The translations under genes and the position numbers were made by a program. The notes beneath the pieces are model-generated. The model was not told the DNA's origin. It saw nothing but the letters and a program-made list of their open reading frames with translations, and ran no database searches. Shown here in pieces: positions 1-9,994 of a stretch of 64,000 nucleotides of DNA (positions are counted from its first letter, which is position 1; each line of letters opens with the position of its first letter). The stretch is from Flavivirga abyssicola (GTDB taxonomy: Bacteria; Bacteroidota; Bacteroidia; Flavobacteriales; Flavobacteriaceae), in assembly GCF_030540775.2 (NCBI RefSeq), contig NZ_CP141266.1:2529001-2593000 (forward strand). Reading direction: 5' to 3'.

Positions 1-225
1 GGAACAGACCTTTATGCGATTTGTCCTGTATTTCCAAAGAACCAATTGACTGTAAAGAATGTAACATTAAAATCAGGAGCAAAAATTGAGTTGTTGGGTT
101 ACGACAAGGCTTTAAATTGGAAACAGCAAGGAGCAAATGTTATTATAGATGTTCCGGCATTAAGTCCGTCTGAAGCTCCGTGTGAATATGCATGGACATT
201 TAAAATGTCGGGCATAAAAAATTAA
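1..225 (+). CDS. GH29-type alpha-L-fucosidase, C-terminal fragment (cut by window edge)
   Basis: The first 75 codons are open in frame 1 and end at TAA 223-225. The peptide begins GTDLYAICPVFPKNQLTVKN and ends in a short beta-rich stretch. Phrases of the type LYAI-x-x-x-FP followed by a strand on the gene product's 'growth' of ligands are typical of the C-terminal beta-sandwich of GH29 alpha-L-fucosidases, which remove terminal fucose. The catalytic barrel lies upstream, outside the window. A second GH29-like gene and a sulfatase follow on the same strand, which supports a fucose-related role. The family call rests on a short C-terminal piece, so it is moderate. Confidence 0.6.
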   Translation, partial: GTDLYAICPVFPKNQLTVKNVTLKSGAKIELLGYDKALNWKQQGANVIIDVPALSPSEAPCEYAWTFKMSGIKN

Positions 226-324
226 AAGAGGGCATCCTACAATGTTATTAACTCGCTCACTAGAATATTTCAATATTTAATATATTAACGTCACGTCCAA
301 TTGACGATGTATTAAATTCAAAAG

Positions 325-2571
325 ATGATTATGAAGACGAATAGAATGGTTATTTTCTTGACCTTTATGTTGTTTACTTTAGTAGCTTTTGCTCAAGAAG
401 TTAATATTTATGTCTCTAAGAATGGAAATGATAGTAATTCCGGTTCCAAAAATAAACCAGTAGCAACACTAAACGCAGCAAGAGATTTAATTAGAAACTA
501 TAAATCTACAAAAGTATACCCAAGTGAAGGGTTTGTAGTTTGGGTTTCTGCTGGAGAATATTACCAAAATAAGTCGTTTGAACTAAACGAATTAGATTCA
601 GGCATACCGGGCATTCCAATTGTTTATAGAGCCGTTGAAGGCGATCAGGTTTTTTTAACAGGAGGCATTTCTATAGCTGCGAAAAACTTTAAGAAATTAA
701 AATCGAAATCAATTAAACAAAGATTGACACCTAAAGCTGTTAAGAATATTCGTGTTGCGGATTTAAAGGCTTTAGGAATTACAGATTATGGAACACATAA
801 GCAATACGGTCATGCACTTTCAGTTTATCCGGCACCCATAGAACTTTTTTTTAATGATGAACCAATGACAATTGCACGCTATCCAAATGAAGGGTTTGTT
901 CAGATAGAGGAAGTTGTTGAGGAAGGGTCTATCCCTAGAGCAGGAGATTATTCAGAACGTGGAGGGATTATTAAATATAAAGATGAGCGTCACTCTTTAT
1001 GGGCAGGCAATGATGATGTATGGTTTCAAGGAACTTTTAAGAATGGTTATGCAGATGATAAACTTCATGTAGAATATATCGATCCTAAAAAAAAACACAT
1101 CAAATTTTCTAAACCCCATATGTATGGGCTAAGATCAGGAAAAAAATACACACACTATGTGGCATTAAACATTTTAGATGAATTGGACATGCCTGGTGAG
1201 TGGTATGTAGATCGTAAACTAGGAAAGCTTTATTTCTGGCCAACATCCGATATTAACAAAGGCACTGTAAAAATATCAGTTATTGAAGATCCTGTGGTGA
1301 GTATAGAAGGAGCATGTCATATAGTTTTTCGTGATTTTACTGTTGAAAATGGCAGAGGTATTGGTATTTATATGGAGAGAGGTTCTAATAATGTAGTGGC
1401 AGGTTGTACAGTAAGAAATTTTGGGACAACAGGCATTTTTATGGGACAAGGCTCTAAACAAACGGTTCCTTATATTACGCATGACCATTATGAAGGCGTG
1501 CCAATTTCGAGACGAGTAGGTAATTATGCAGGGCATATTTATAAGTATACAACCTGGAATCGTAAAGCAGGAAAAAATAATAAAATACTTAGCTGCGATG
1601 TTTATAATACTGGTACTGGAGGTATTGTGCTAAGTGGAGGAAGCAAACGTAAATTGATTCCCGGAAATAATGTTGTTGAAAATTGTAAAATTCATGACTA
1701 CAACCGCAGAAATAAATTTCGTTGGGGAGGTGTTGTTGTAGATGGTTGTGGAAATAAGGTAAAGCACAATGAAATTTACAATTCCGATTTTCAAGCCATC
1801 TTTACGGTTGGACCAGAACATATTTTTGAGTACAATAATATCCATCATGTAGTTATGCATTCTGATGACGTTTCTGTTTGGTATACGGGGCGTGATCCTA
1901 GTGATAGAGGACAAATTATAAGATATAACTATTTCCATGATTGTGGAAATAAAGAGCGTATGAATATGGGGATTTATTGTGATGATTCTTCTGGTGGAAT
2001 TTCAGTATTTGGTAATGTATTCTATAATATGCATACCGCTCATGGAGTACTTTATAGTAATACAGGTTGGGATATATCGATGAAAAATAATATAGTAATC
2101 AATCCGCATTCTCGAACCGTTGTTTTAAGCCCACATTATTATACATGGTACAAAGGAAAGGGACCAGTTATGTTTGGAAAAGATAAACTTTTTGAACAGC
2201 GATTATTTAAAGACATAAATATACTCGAGCCGCCATACAGTGAACGATACCCCAAATTAGTTAATTATATGGATGTTATTAAAGAAGGAGAAGAATGGGA
2301 AGGGATGCACTCTCGAAGAAATGTACTTACAACAAATGTGATCGTTGGAGGGAAAAAGAACCCTGTAGAAATACGAGGCGGGAAGTATGGTGTTTTTGAA
2401 AATATTAATAATTATCAAACCGATACAGACCCTGGTTTTGTTGATTTTGGGAATGGTAATTTTATGCTACGGAAAGATTCTAAAGTATTTAAGAAGCTGC
2501 TAAATTTTGAACCAATTCCTTTTGATAAAATGGGATTGTATATAGATGAGTTTAGAAAAAAAATCAATTAA
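325..2571 (+). CDS. secreted right-handed beta-helix glycoside hydrolase, GH141-like
   Basis: A 748-residue protein with a signal peptide (cleaved about residue 24, ...VAFAQ). The mature chain opens with IYVSKNGNDSNSGS and then ARDLIR. This opening is shared by GH141 enzymes, whose characterised member is an alpha-L-fucosidase acting on rhamnogalacturonan-II, and by related beta-helix proteins. Asn/Gly-rich beta-helix coils fill residues about 330-600 (for example GGIVLSGGS, NNIHHVVMHSDD). ATG 325 or ATG 331 may be the start; both give the same signal peptide. It lies 99 bases after the GH29 fragment and is probably co-expressed with it. A pectate-lyase-like or other GH activity cannot be excluded. 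Confidence 0.7.
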   Translation: MIMKTNRMVIFLTFMLFTLVAFAQEVNIYVSKNGNDSNSGSKNKPVATLNAARDLIRNYKSTKVYPSEGFVVWVSAGEYYQNKSFELNELDSGIPGIPIVYRAVEGDQVFLTGGISIAAKNFKKLKSKSIKQRLTPKAVKNIRVADLKALGITDYGTHKQYGHALSVYPAPIELFFNDEPMTIARYPNEGFVQIEEVVEEGSIPRAGDYSERGGIIKYKDERHSLWAGNDDVWFQGTFKNGYADDKLHVEYIDPKKKHIKFSKPHMYGLRSGKKYTHYVALNILDELDMPGEWYVDRKLGKLYFWPTSDINKGTVKISVIEDPVVSIEGACHIVFRDFTVENGRGIGIYMERGSNNVVAGCTVRNFGTTGIFMGQGSKQTVPYITHDHYEGVPISRRVGNYAGHIYKYTTWNRKAGKNNKILSCDVYNTGTGGIVLSGGSKRKLIPGNNVVENCKIHDYNRRNKFRWGGVVVDGCGNKVKHNEIYNSDFQAIFTVGPEHIFEYNNIHHVVMHSDDVSVWYTGRDPSDRGQIIRYNYFHDCGNKERMNMGIYCDDSSGGISVFGNVFYNMHTAHGVLYSNTGWDISMKNNIVINPHSRTVVLSPHYYTWYKGKGPVMFGKDKLFEQRLFKDINILEPPYSERYPKLVNYMDVIKEGEEWEGMHSRRNVLTTNVIVGGKKNPVEIRGGKYGVFENINNYQTDTDPGFVDFGNGNFMLRKDSKVFKKLLNFEPIPFDKMGLYIDEFRKKIN

Positions 2572-2852
2572 ATATATAAAATGAAAATACTAAATAAAAC
2601 CTAGGTATTAAATAGTATGATCATTGTTGGAACTATTACTAATATGGAGATGATTGAAAGATTTAAATGAAAGCCTCATGTAAATTTAAGCTATGGCGAA
2701 GAAGGGTTTTTGCCTTCATTTTTTGCAAATATAGGGTTAAAACGGAGGTAATTGTAGTACCATGTAAAGTTAAAAATGAGATAGCTTAAATTATTGATTG
2801 ATTGTTATTAGATAAAAAATAAGCCTTAAATAGAATATTTTAATATAAAGAA

Positions 2853-3995
2853 ATGATGAACAAAATGATAAGTAAAATAATTTCCTCGTGGACTGTAAAA
2901 GCAGTGGTAGGTTGTTTATTGCTAAGTATAACAATACAATGCAAAGAAAAAAATATTGATGAGAGTGAAAAGGACATCGTTGATAGTAAAGAAGTATTGC
3001 TTAATCAACGTTTGTCTAAACAGAAATTAGAAAAGTGGCAAGATTTAAAATATGGAATGTTCATTCATTATGGGATGAGCACATTTATTGGAGAAGAACT
3101 TCCGGAAGGAAATGCTCCGATAGAAACCTATGCCCCAACCAATCTAGATGTAGGGCAGTGGATAAATGTTGCTAAAGAAGCGGGGATGAATTATGCCGTA
3201 TTAACAGCTAAACACGTCGCAGGTCACTGTCTGTGGCCTTCTGAATATACAGGTTACGATGTAAGTAATAATAAAGATTCAACCGATGTAGTTGGTGAGT
3301 TTGTTAATGAATGTAGAAAACAGGGAATAGCACCGGGTATATATTATTGTGCTTGGGATAATCATCATGTTTTTGGAAGCTTTACACCTAATAAAAGTGA
3401 AAATTATAATGGAGCTCTAATTACTCCTACTGAATCTAACCCAGCCGAAGGCGCTCCTTTTACATCTCATTTATACCAGAATTTCATGACTGCCCAAATT
3501 GATGAGCTACTAGAGAAATATAGCCCTTTAACTCAGTTTTGGATTGATATTCCTATCATATTAGGTGATGGTTATCGAAAATTTATTTACGACCACATAT
3601 CGGAAAAATATCCAGATATGTTAGTGATAATGAATCATGGTAAAAAGAAAGCTGGGAATAAATTAGTGTTTTTAGAACATAAAGCCTGGCCTACCGATGT
3701 ATTAACATTAGAACGGTTTTCACCAGAAGAAGAATACAATTCAATATTAAATATTTCTGGAAAAGAGTATTATGTTCCAGCAGAATCAAATATGCCTATA
3801 GGTAATGAATGGTTTTGGGAAGATGATGATGTTGTTAAACCAATGGATGAATTAGTAAATAAGTTTCAAGCATGTCTAGATAATCGAGTTAACTTTCTAC
3901 TAAATGTGCCACCAGACCGAACTGGGCAAATTCCCGAAAAATGGATAACACCATTACAGGAATTAAAAAAGCGAATGGGAAAACAAATAGAGTAA
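2853..3995 (+). CDS. GH29-type alpha-L-fucosidase lipoprotein
   Basis: A 380-residue protein. An N-terminal hydrophobic stretch ends at a Cys (SITIQC, about residue 30), which predicts lipidation. The barrel has family landmarks: W-x-D-x-KYGMFIHYG near residue 65, then LTAKHVAGHCLWPS, and QFWIDIP, where Asp232 occupies the position of the GH29 nucleophile. The protein is shorter than many GH29 enzymes, which carry an extra C-terminal sandwich; it ends soon after the barrel (RVNFLLNVPPDRTGQIP). It probably releases L-fucose from oligosaccharides in the periplasm. Neighbouring beta-helix enzymes and a sulfatase suggest a sulfated fucose-bearing substrate. Confidence 0.85.
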   Translation: MMNKMISKIISSWTVKAVVGCLLLSITIQCKEKNIDESEKDIVDSKEVLLNQRLSKQKLEKWQDLKYGMFIHYGMSTFIGEELPEGNAPIETYAPTNLDVGQWINVAKEAGMNYAVLTAKHVAGHCLWPSEYTGYDVSNNKDSTDVVGEFVNECRKQGIAPGIYYCAWDNHHVFGSFTPNKSENYNGALITPTESNPAEGAPFTSHLYQNFMTAQIDELLEKYSPLTQFWIDIPIILGDGYRKFIYDHISEKYPDMLVIMNHGKKKAGNKLVFLEHKAWPTDVLTLERFSPEEEYNSILNISGKEYYVPAESNMPIGNEWFWEDDDVVKPMDELVNKFQACLDNRVNFLLNVPPDRTGQIPEKWITPLQELKKRMGKQIE

Positions 3996-4471
3996 AATAC
4001 CAAGGTGTTTTTAAAAGTATTCCAATACGAGTTCATCGAATCTTTAAAAATATAATTATGGATAATTTTATACCTACTCCCTGGGGCGTTTTATCTCAAT
4101 GATTTAGCGTCATTCAAAATTTATATATAAACGATCTAAAGTAAATTCTTTATTTCAAATAGCAGAATTGCGAGTTTAAAAAATAATCTTACAGAAGTAA
4201 AGAAATTATAATTTTAAGAGGTTTATACCAAGGTAATATAAAGCTAAGGCTAATAAAATAGTTAGGTTAGAACAATTTGACTTCCTATCGAGACAGATAT
4301 GTCTACATAAAAAAGGAGAATAACAATTAGTTTTGAGATGTATAAAATTATAAAGTTTCAACTATGAATAAAAAAATATTAATGCTCCTATATACAATAT
4401 GGAAGAATTCTATGGGGCAGCCCATAATTAATTCAAAAAATGTTTTAGTAATATTCAATTAAAAAAAACCT
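3996..4471. other. intergenic stretch without a recognisable gene
   Basis: This 476-base AT-rich gap separates the GH29 gene from the next beta-helix gene. Only very short open frames occur, for example a 32-codon frame starting at the ATG at 4364, and none resembles a known protein. I see no strong hairpin or repeat. A promoter for the downstream gene may be here, but no clear TTG / TAnnTTTG pair is visible. Confidence 0.5.
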
Positions 4472-7426
4472 ATGAAAAATGTAAAAAAAATACAATTTAA
4501 GTTTGTGCTATTATGTCTGTTATTTTCTACAGGTCTTAATGCACAAATTTATGTTGCCACGAATGGAAATGACAGTAATGATGGTACAATTGATAAACCT
4601 TTAGCGACTATAATTGGTGCTAGAGATAAGGCCAGAAGCACTGGAGAAAAAACCATATATATTCGTGGTGGACACTATAATTATGATACGACCTGTGATT
4701 TAGGGTCAGAAGATTCCGGACTTGTTATTTCTGGTTATCAAGATGAAAAAGTAATTTTTGATGGAGCCAGATATATTAATCCGGAAGAGTTTCAATTGGT
4801 TACAAATGGAAGCTTATTAGAAAAATTGCATAATAATGCAAGTGGTAAGGTGTATTCGCAAGTTATACAGGATGCAGACTTAAAAGAATTTCTTAATAAA
4901 GCAACCTCACAAATTTCCATTAATGATGAAATGGCTACCGTAGCAAGATACCCTAATGATGGATATGCTCATATAGATAATGCTCACGGGGTAAGTGGCA
5001 ATGAAATTCGAGTAGAAGGAACAGAAGAAGACCCTAAAGGGGCTAAGTTCAAATTAAGAGAACCTATAAACAGTTCAAAATGGAGTGCAGAACTATCTAG
5101 AATTAAAAAAGCTAGAGTTAAAGGGTATTTTTCAGCGGACTTTTATAAAGAAGATCTTCCTGTTAATTCGGTTGCTGACGATGAGATAACGCTTAAAGAT
5201 GGTACTAGGTATGAGATAAGATTGGGGACTCATCCTAATCGTTTATTTGCCTATCACCTTTTATGTGAATTGGATGAACCAGGAGAATGGTATTACGATA
5301 ATACGGATTCACGACTATATATTTGGCCAACAACTCCTATAACGCCAAATACTATAGTAGGTGCTTGGGCAGGACCTCAATGTTTTGAAGTTAGAGATAC
5401 TCAAGATGTACAAATAAAAAAAATAACCATTCAAAACGTTGGGGATGGGACAACTAGTAATGCAGCTATAAATGTAATAGGCAGCTGTGATAATATTTTA
5501 ATAGCTGGAGTTACCTTTAGGTATATTACTGAGTTACCCCCAGTCAATATTTGGCATGACGTGAGAAATAGTCGCATGCTAAGCTGTGATTTTTATGATG
5601 TAACAGGAGGTGTTAGATTGTATGGAGGGGGAGTGACAGCTACCTCGGTACAATATGGTAATAACTCTATGGAGAATTGTCATTCTACACAGGTGTATTC
5701 AAAGGATTTTTATGGTAAGGCATGTGCAATAGCTGGAGCAGGTAATATCTATAAAAACAATTTAGTTCATAATATGAACGGACAACCTATTACGCATAGA
5801 GGAGTAGATCATGTTATCGAGCTTAATGAGGTTTTTAATGTAGGTATTGAAGAAGGAGATGGAGGTGCTTTTTATACGGGTAATGCCATGTGGTCTTTTG
5901 GAAATATAATCCGACACAATTTTGTGCATCATATAATGAGTGTGCCAAAGTTATTAGGACGAGCTTCTTTTTTCTCGGATGATTTAGATGGTGGAGAAGA
6001 AGTATATGAAAATGTAGTGTTTAAAGGTGGTTGGGAAGCTCTTAAAATGAATAAAGGCGGAGGGCATTCTGTATCAAGGAATGTAGTATTAGAGAGTTAT
6101 AGAGGTATTAGAAATGGTAGTAGTTCTACAGAATATAATCGTATGATGAATTATTTAACTACAGATCCAACATCTAGTGATAAAGAGAATTATATAGGTA
6201 GAATGTTAAAAGCTATAGGTGTTTCAGGTTGGGAAACTGGATTAACGGTTGATAATTGGACAGATAGAATAGGTGAATTTTGGTATTTGAGATACCCTAA
6301 ATTAAAAGATCTTTTATCAGCATATAACACTAATAATACGGTAAGACCATACGAGACAGATTATACAGATAATATGTTTTATGGAAATACTCAAAATATT
6401 TTAGGTGGTGGAGGAGAAACCATTTCAGGTAGTCAAGATATAACATTAGGGGTATTTGAAAATCCAGATGCATTGAATTTTAAATTCAAAGCACCAAGAC
6501 CTGGTTATGCACCAGATATTCCATTTGAAAAAATTGGATTATACCTTGATGAATACAGATGTGCTGTACCAGATAAGAATATCTATCGTCAAAATGTAAA
6601 ACAACGATTTGATGGGCAACCAAGCCATGTAGTTAATGCTAATTATGATTACGATAATATTAATGATCAGTTGTATTATAATACCGGAGAGATGGTCTAC
6701 AAATTAGCACCATGTTTAGGCGCTATTGAAGAAGTAGGCGATGACAGTTATACTATTAAGTCAACAGGCGAAACCTGCCCAGATAAGGATAACGGACAAA
6801 TAAAGATTGCAGCCAAAAATACAGGCAACTATATAGCTAACTTTAATGGAGGTGCAGATCTTAATTTTACAGATGAATGGACTATAGAAGATATAGTCCC
6901 TGGAGTTTATGACTTATGTATTACCAATACAGATACCAATGTAGAACAATGTTTTGGTCTGGAAATAGAAGAAGGTGTAATCGTTGCAGGAAAAACAGCA
7001 AGTGTAAAATCAGGTAAAATAGACATAAATATAACAGAAGGAACAGCCCCTTTTGATGTGCTGATAAATGGAGAAGAAGTATTAAGAACCTCATCAAAAT
7101 CATTTTCGGTAGCAGCAAAATATGGAGATTTTATAGAAGTTAAAACAAGTGTGGAATGCGAAGGGACTTTAACTAAAACCATGGATGGTATAGTTACAGC
7201 ATCCCCGAATCCAACTAGCGGTAATTTCGAAATAGAATTATCTATGCCTCTAAAGGATGTAACCGTAGAACTATACAATGTATATTCACAGTTAATTTCA
7301 ACAAAGATCTATAAAGTTAACAATGGAAAAGTTCAACTAGATATAAATAATAAACCATCAGGTATCTACTTTGCAATAGTTCAATTAAACAAGAAGCCTA
7401 AGGTTCTTAAAATAATAAAGAAATAA
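4472..7426 (+). CDS. T9SS-exported right-handed beta-helix glycoside hydrolase, GH141-like
   Basis: A 984-residue multidomain protein. The signal peptide ends near residue 24 (STGLNAQ). The mature start IYVATNGNDSNDGT and ARDKAR parallels the beta-helix gene at 325, and LDEPGEWYYDN matches LDMPGEWYVDR there, so the two are paralogs. Beta-helix coils run to about residue 650. Small immunoglobulin-like segments follow. The last 80 residues (ASPNPTSGNFEIEL ... SGIYFAIVQLNKK) are a type A sorting domain of the type IX secretion system, so the enzyme is probably released or anchored at the cell surface. Its stop overlaps the start of the next lipoprotein gene by one base, so the two are translationally coupled. 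Fucosidase or another exo-activity is inferred. Confidence 0.75.
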   Translation: MKNVKKIQFKFVLLCLLFSTGLNAQIYVATNGNDSNDGTIDKPLATIIGARDKARSTGEKTIYIRGGHYNYDTTCDLGSEDSGLVISGYQDEKVIFDGARYINPEEFQLVTNGSLLEKLHNNASGKVYSQVIQDADLKEFLNKATSQISINDEMATVARYPNDGYAHIDNAHGVSGNEIRVEGTEEDPKGAKFKLREPINSSKWSAELSRIKKARVKGYFSADFYKEDLPVNSVADDEITLKDGTRYEIRLGTHPNRLFAYHLLCELDEPGEWYYDNTDSRLYIWPTTPITPNTIVGAWAGPQCFEVRDTQDVQIKKITIQNVGDGTTSNAAINVIGSCDNILIAGVTFRYITELPPVNIWHDVRNSRMLSCDFYDVTGGVRLYGGGVTATSVQYGNNSMENCHSTQVYSKDFYGKACAIAGAGNIYKNNLVHNMNGQPITHRGVDHVIELNEVFNVGIEEGDGGAFYTGNAMWSFGNIIRHNFVHHIMSVPKLLGRASFFSDDLDGGEEVYENVVFKGGWEALKMNKGGGHSVSRNVVLESYRGIRNGSSSTEYNRMMNYLTTDPTSSDKENYIGRMLKAIGVSGWETGLTVDNWTDRIGEFWYLRYPKLKDLLSAYNTNNTVRPYETDYTDNMFYGNTQNILGGGGETISGSQDITLGVFENPDALNFKFKAPRPGYAPDIPFEKIGLYLDEYRCAVPDKNIYRQNVKQRFDGQPSHVVNANYDYDNINDQLYYNTGEMVYKLAPCLGAIEEVGDDSYTIKSTGETCPDKDNGQIKIAAKNTGNYIANFNGGADLNFTDEWTIEDIVPGVYDLCITNTDTNVEQCFGLEIEEGVIVAGKTASVKSGKIDINITEGTAPFDVLINGEEVLRTSSKSFSVAAKYGDFIEVKTSVECEGTLTKTMDGIVTASPNPTSGNFEIELSMPLKDVTVELYNVYSQLISTKIYKVNNGKVQLDINNKPSGIYFAIVQLNKKPKVLKIIKK

Positions 7427-8139
7427 TGAAAAAATATTTATTAATTATAGCAGTAAGTTTAGGAATTGTATCATGTAGTGATAGCGGTGACGATTCAATC
7501 CCAAATCCCGACCCAAACCCTAGTCCTAGTGGAAGTGCGCCTACAGTACCCAGTTTAACAGAGCCCACAGATAATCTGTTGTGCATAGATAATAATCTTG
7601 CTTTTAACTGGGGAGCATCTACAGATCCGGACGGAGATGCAGTAAAATATACAATGGAAATATCAAAAGATAATCAATTTACACAAGTAACACACCGCTT
7701 TACAAATTTAACATCATTAACAAAAACCGTTTTATTGGATAAAGCAGTGGCCTATTATTGGAGAGTAAAAGCGACAGATAGTAAAAGCCTCTCTAGTGAA
7801 TACTCATCCGTTTTTAAACTTTATACGGAAGGGCAGGGAGAAGAAAACCATTTACCTTTTTCACCAGTTATTATTCAACCCGCTTTAAATTCTTCAATTC
7901 AGGGTAATTCAGTGCTGTTATCGTGGGGAGCCACAGATGTAGATAAAGATGCGTTAAACTTTGATGTCTATTTAGATACTAATAATCCACCGGTATCGAC
8001 TGTTATTACTGGTCATACAGGGAAAAGTTATCAAGCCACTTCTTTAGCCGCAAACACGACTTATTATTGGAAAGTAGTAGTCAAAGATGATAAAGGAGGC
8101 ATTACAATAGGTCAGGTTTGGAGTTTTGAAACAGAGTAA
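7426..8139 (+). CDS. surface lipoprotein with two fibronectin-III-like repeats
   Basis: A 237-residue lipoprotein (SLGIVSC, Cys about 17) followed by a Pro/Asn/Asp linker. Two similar domains of about 90 residues each carry a W-G-A-(S/T)-D-x-D motif (FNWGASTDPDGD and LSWGATDVDKDA) and end in YYW-(R/K)-V-x-(A/V)-x-D, as in fibronectin type III or SusE-like domains. It starts inside the stop codon of the T9SS beta-helix gene (TAATG), which points to a shared transcript and a joint role at the surface, for example glycan binding or enzyme anchoring. No catalytic motif is seen. Confidence 0.7.
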   Translation: MKKYLLIIAVSLGIVSCSDSGDDSIPNPDPNPSPSGSAPTVPSLTEPTDNLLCIDNNLAFNWGASTDPDGDAVKYTMEISKDNQFTQVTHRFTNLTSLTKTVLLDKAVAYYWRVKATDSKSLSSEYSSVFKLYTEGQGEENHLPFSPVIIQPALNSSIQGNSVLLSWGATDVDKDALNFDVYLDTNNPPVSTVITGHTGKSYQATSLAANTTYYWKVVVKDDKGGITIGQVWSFETE

Positions 8140-8226
8140 TTGTAATCAAAAAAGTTTAAATAAAAACCGTTAAAGGCATAATTTCTTATGATGTATTGTC
8201 AATTATTACCTTTTAAAGTATATAAT

Positions 8227-9813
8227 ATGAAGTTTTTTTTTCTTTTACTAACAACATCCGTTTTTTTAGTTTCCTGTAAAGATGATAAAAAAATAAAACC
8301 AAATATCATATATATCATGACCGATGATCATGCGGCAAATGCTACAGGATTATATGGAGGCAGGCTGGCAAGTTTAAATCCAACCCCGCATTTAGATGAA
8401 TTAGCAAGAGAAGGCATGGTATTCGAAAATTGTTTTGTTACCAATTCAATTTGTACACCAAGTCGTGCTTCTATTATTACGGGACAGTATAGCCAAACTA
8501 ATGGCGTCCTTGATTTGTGGGAGGAATTACCTACAACGAAACAATATCTTCCAAAGGAGATGAAGAAGTTGGGGTATGAAACCGCAATGATAGGAAAATG
8601 GCATTTGCATAATGAACCTGTAGCATTTGATTATTATAAAGTACTTCAATCTCAGGGAAAATATTTTGACCCAGAGTTTAGAGTAAAAGGAAAAGGGCAA
8701 TGGCCAGATAATTTTGTTAAATACGAAGGACATAGCTCAGATGTTATTACAGATCAAGTATTAGATTGGATAAGTAATAGAAAAGAAACTGAAAAGCCTT
8801 TTTTTCTTATGTATCATTTCAAAGCGCCGCATGATATGTTTCAATTTAATCCTAAGTATGCAGATTACCTGCAGGATGTTAAAATTCCTGAGCCGGAAAG
8901 TTTGTACAATCAACCAAATTGGGGGTCTGAAGCTACACGTGGACGTAATGATAGCTTGATTAATTCTATAGGATCCTCAATCTCTACGAGGCACCCTAAT
9001 CGTAGCTATGTTGATATTTATAAAACTGGTGATAGACCTACAGAAAAAGAAGCCACTAGTGCAGCATATCAGGAATATTTAAAAAGATATTTACGATGCG
9101 TAAAAGGAGTGGATGATAATTTAGGTAGGTTTTTTAAATACCTAAAAGATAGTGGTTTATGGGAAAATACGATTATTGTATACACATCAGACCAAGGAAT
9201 GATGCTTGGAGAGCATGATTTTGAAGACAAACGATGGATGTATGAAGAGTCTATACACATGCCATTTATAGCACATTATCCTAAGAAAATAAAAGAAGGT
9301 ACGCGTTCAGATATCCTTATAAACAATACGGATTTTGCACCAACTTTAATCGAGTTAGCAGGGGGCAAAACGCCGGAGTATATGCAAGGCAAAAGCATGA
9401 AGAAGGTGCTTGAAGGAGAAGAGCCTAAAGATTGGCGTACGTCGACTTATTATCGTTATTGGATGCATATGATACATCATGATATTCCAGCCCATTTTGG
9501 ATTGCGAAGTAAAGATTACAAGTTAATTTTCTTTTACGGCCGTTACCATAATCTTGAGAAAGAAGGTACACTTTCTATGTATTGGAATGATGAAAAACAT
9601 TCTAACAAAGTTCTTCCCACACCTGTAGCATGGGAGTTTTATGATTTAAAAAATGATCCAGAAGAAATGAATAACCTATATGGTAATGCAGAGTATAAGG
9701 ATATCATTGAAGCTATGAAAAAAGAATTGCAGGAAACCAGAAAAAACTTAAATGAAGAAGATGAGGAATATCCTCATCTACAAGAAATTATTGATAAACA
9801 TTGGAATGACTGA
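8227..9813 (+). CDS. formylglycine-dependent sulfatase lipoprotein (S1 family)
   Basis: The frame is open from 8188, but the ATG at 8227 gives a clean lipoprotein signal (MKFFFLLLTTSVFLVSC), so I prefer it; the product is then 528 residues. Metal-binding Asp33-Asp34 lie in YIMTDDH. The formylglycine motif is Cys76-Thr-Pro-Ser-Arg followed by ASIITG. The second half has TSDQGMMLGEHD, another conserved metal and substrate segment. Type I sulfatases hydrolyse sulfate esters after an anaerobic-type or FGE maturase oxidises the cysteine; no maturase gene is in the window. It lies in a row with fucosidases, consistent with desulfation of an algal polysaccharide in the periplasm. Confidence 0.9.
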   Translation: MKFFFLLLTTSVFLVSCKDDKKIKPNIIYIMTDDHAANATGLYGGRLASLNPTPHLDELAREGMVFENCFVTNSICTPSRASIITGQYSQTNGVLDLWEELPTTKQYLPKEMKKLGYETAMIGKWHLHNEPVAFDYYKVLQSQGKYFDPEFRVKGKGQWPDNFVKYEGHSSDVITDQVLDWISNRKETEKPFFLMYHFKAPHDMFQFNPKYADYLQDVKIPEPESLYNQPNWGSEATRGRNDSLINSIGSSISTRHPNRSYVDIYKTGDRPTEKEATSAAYQEYLKRYLRCVKGVDDNLGRFFKYLKDSGLWENTIIVYTSDQGMMLGEHDFEDKRWMYEESIHMPFIAHYPKKIKEGTRSDILINNTDFAPTLIELAGGKTPEYMQGKSMKKVLEGEEPKDWRTSTYYRYWMHMIHHDIPAHFGLRSKDYKLIFFYGRYHNLEKEGTLSMYWNDEKHSNKVLPTPVAWEFYDLKNDPEEMNNLYGNAEYKDIIEAMKKELQETRKNLNEEDEEYPHLQEIIDKHWND

Positions 9814-9994
9814 TTGATAATCCCGAATTATGTATTAAAATGTCTTTATGAAGATTGAAAATATTATAAGACCTAGTTTTTTTATTTTCAGTATAGAATA
9901 ACTATGCTTTTTTTAATGCATAATACGGGATAATAGAATTTTGAGTTTAATCAATCATATATAAATAAAAAGAAGGACAATAAGAATTAAAGTT

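Noticed and set aside
1276-1938. Minus-strand frames inside the beta-helix gene
   Set aside because: They are shadows of the long + strand gene, lacking any domain or signal of their own.
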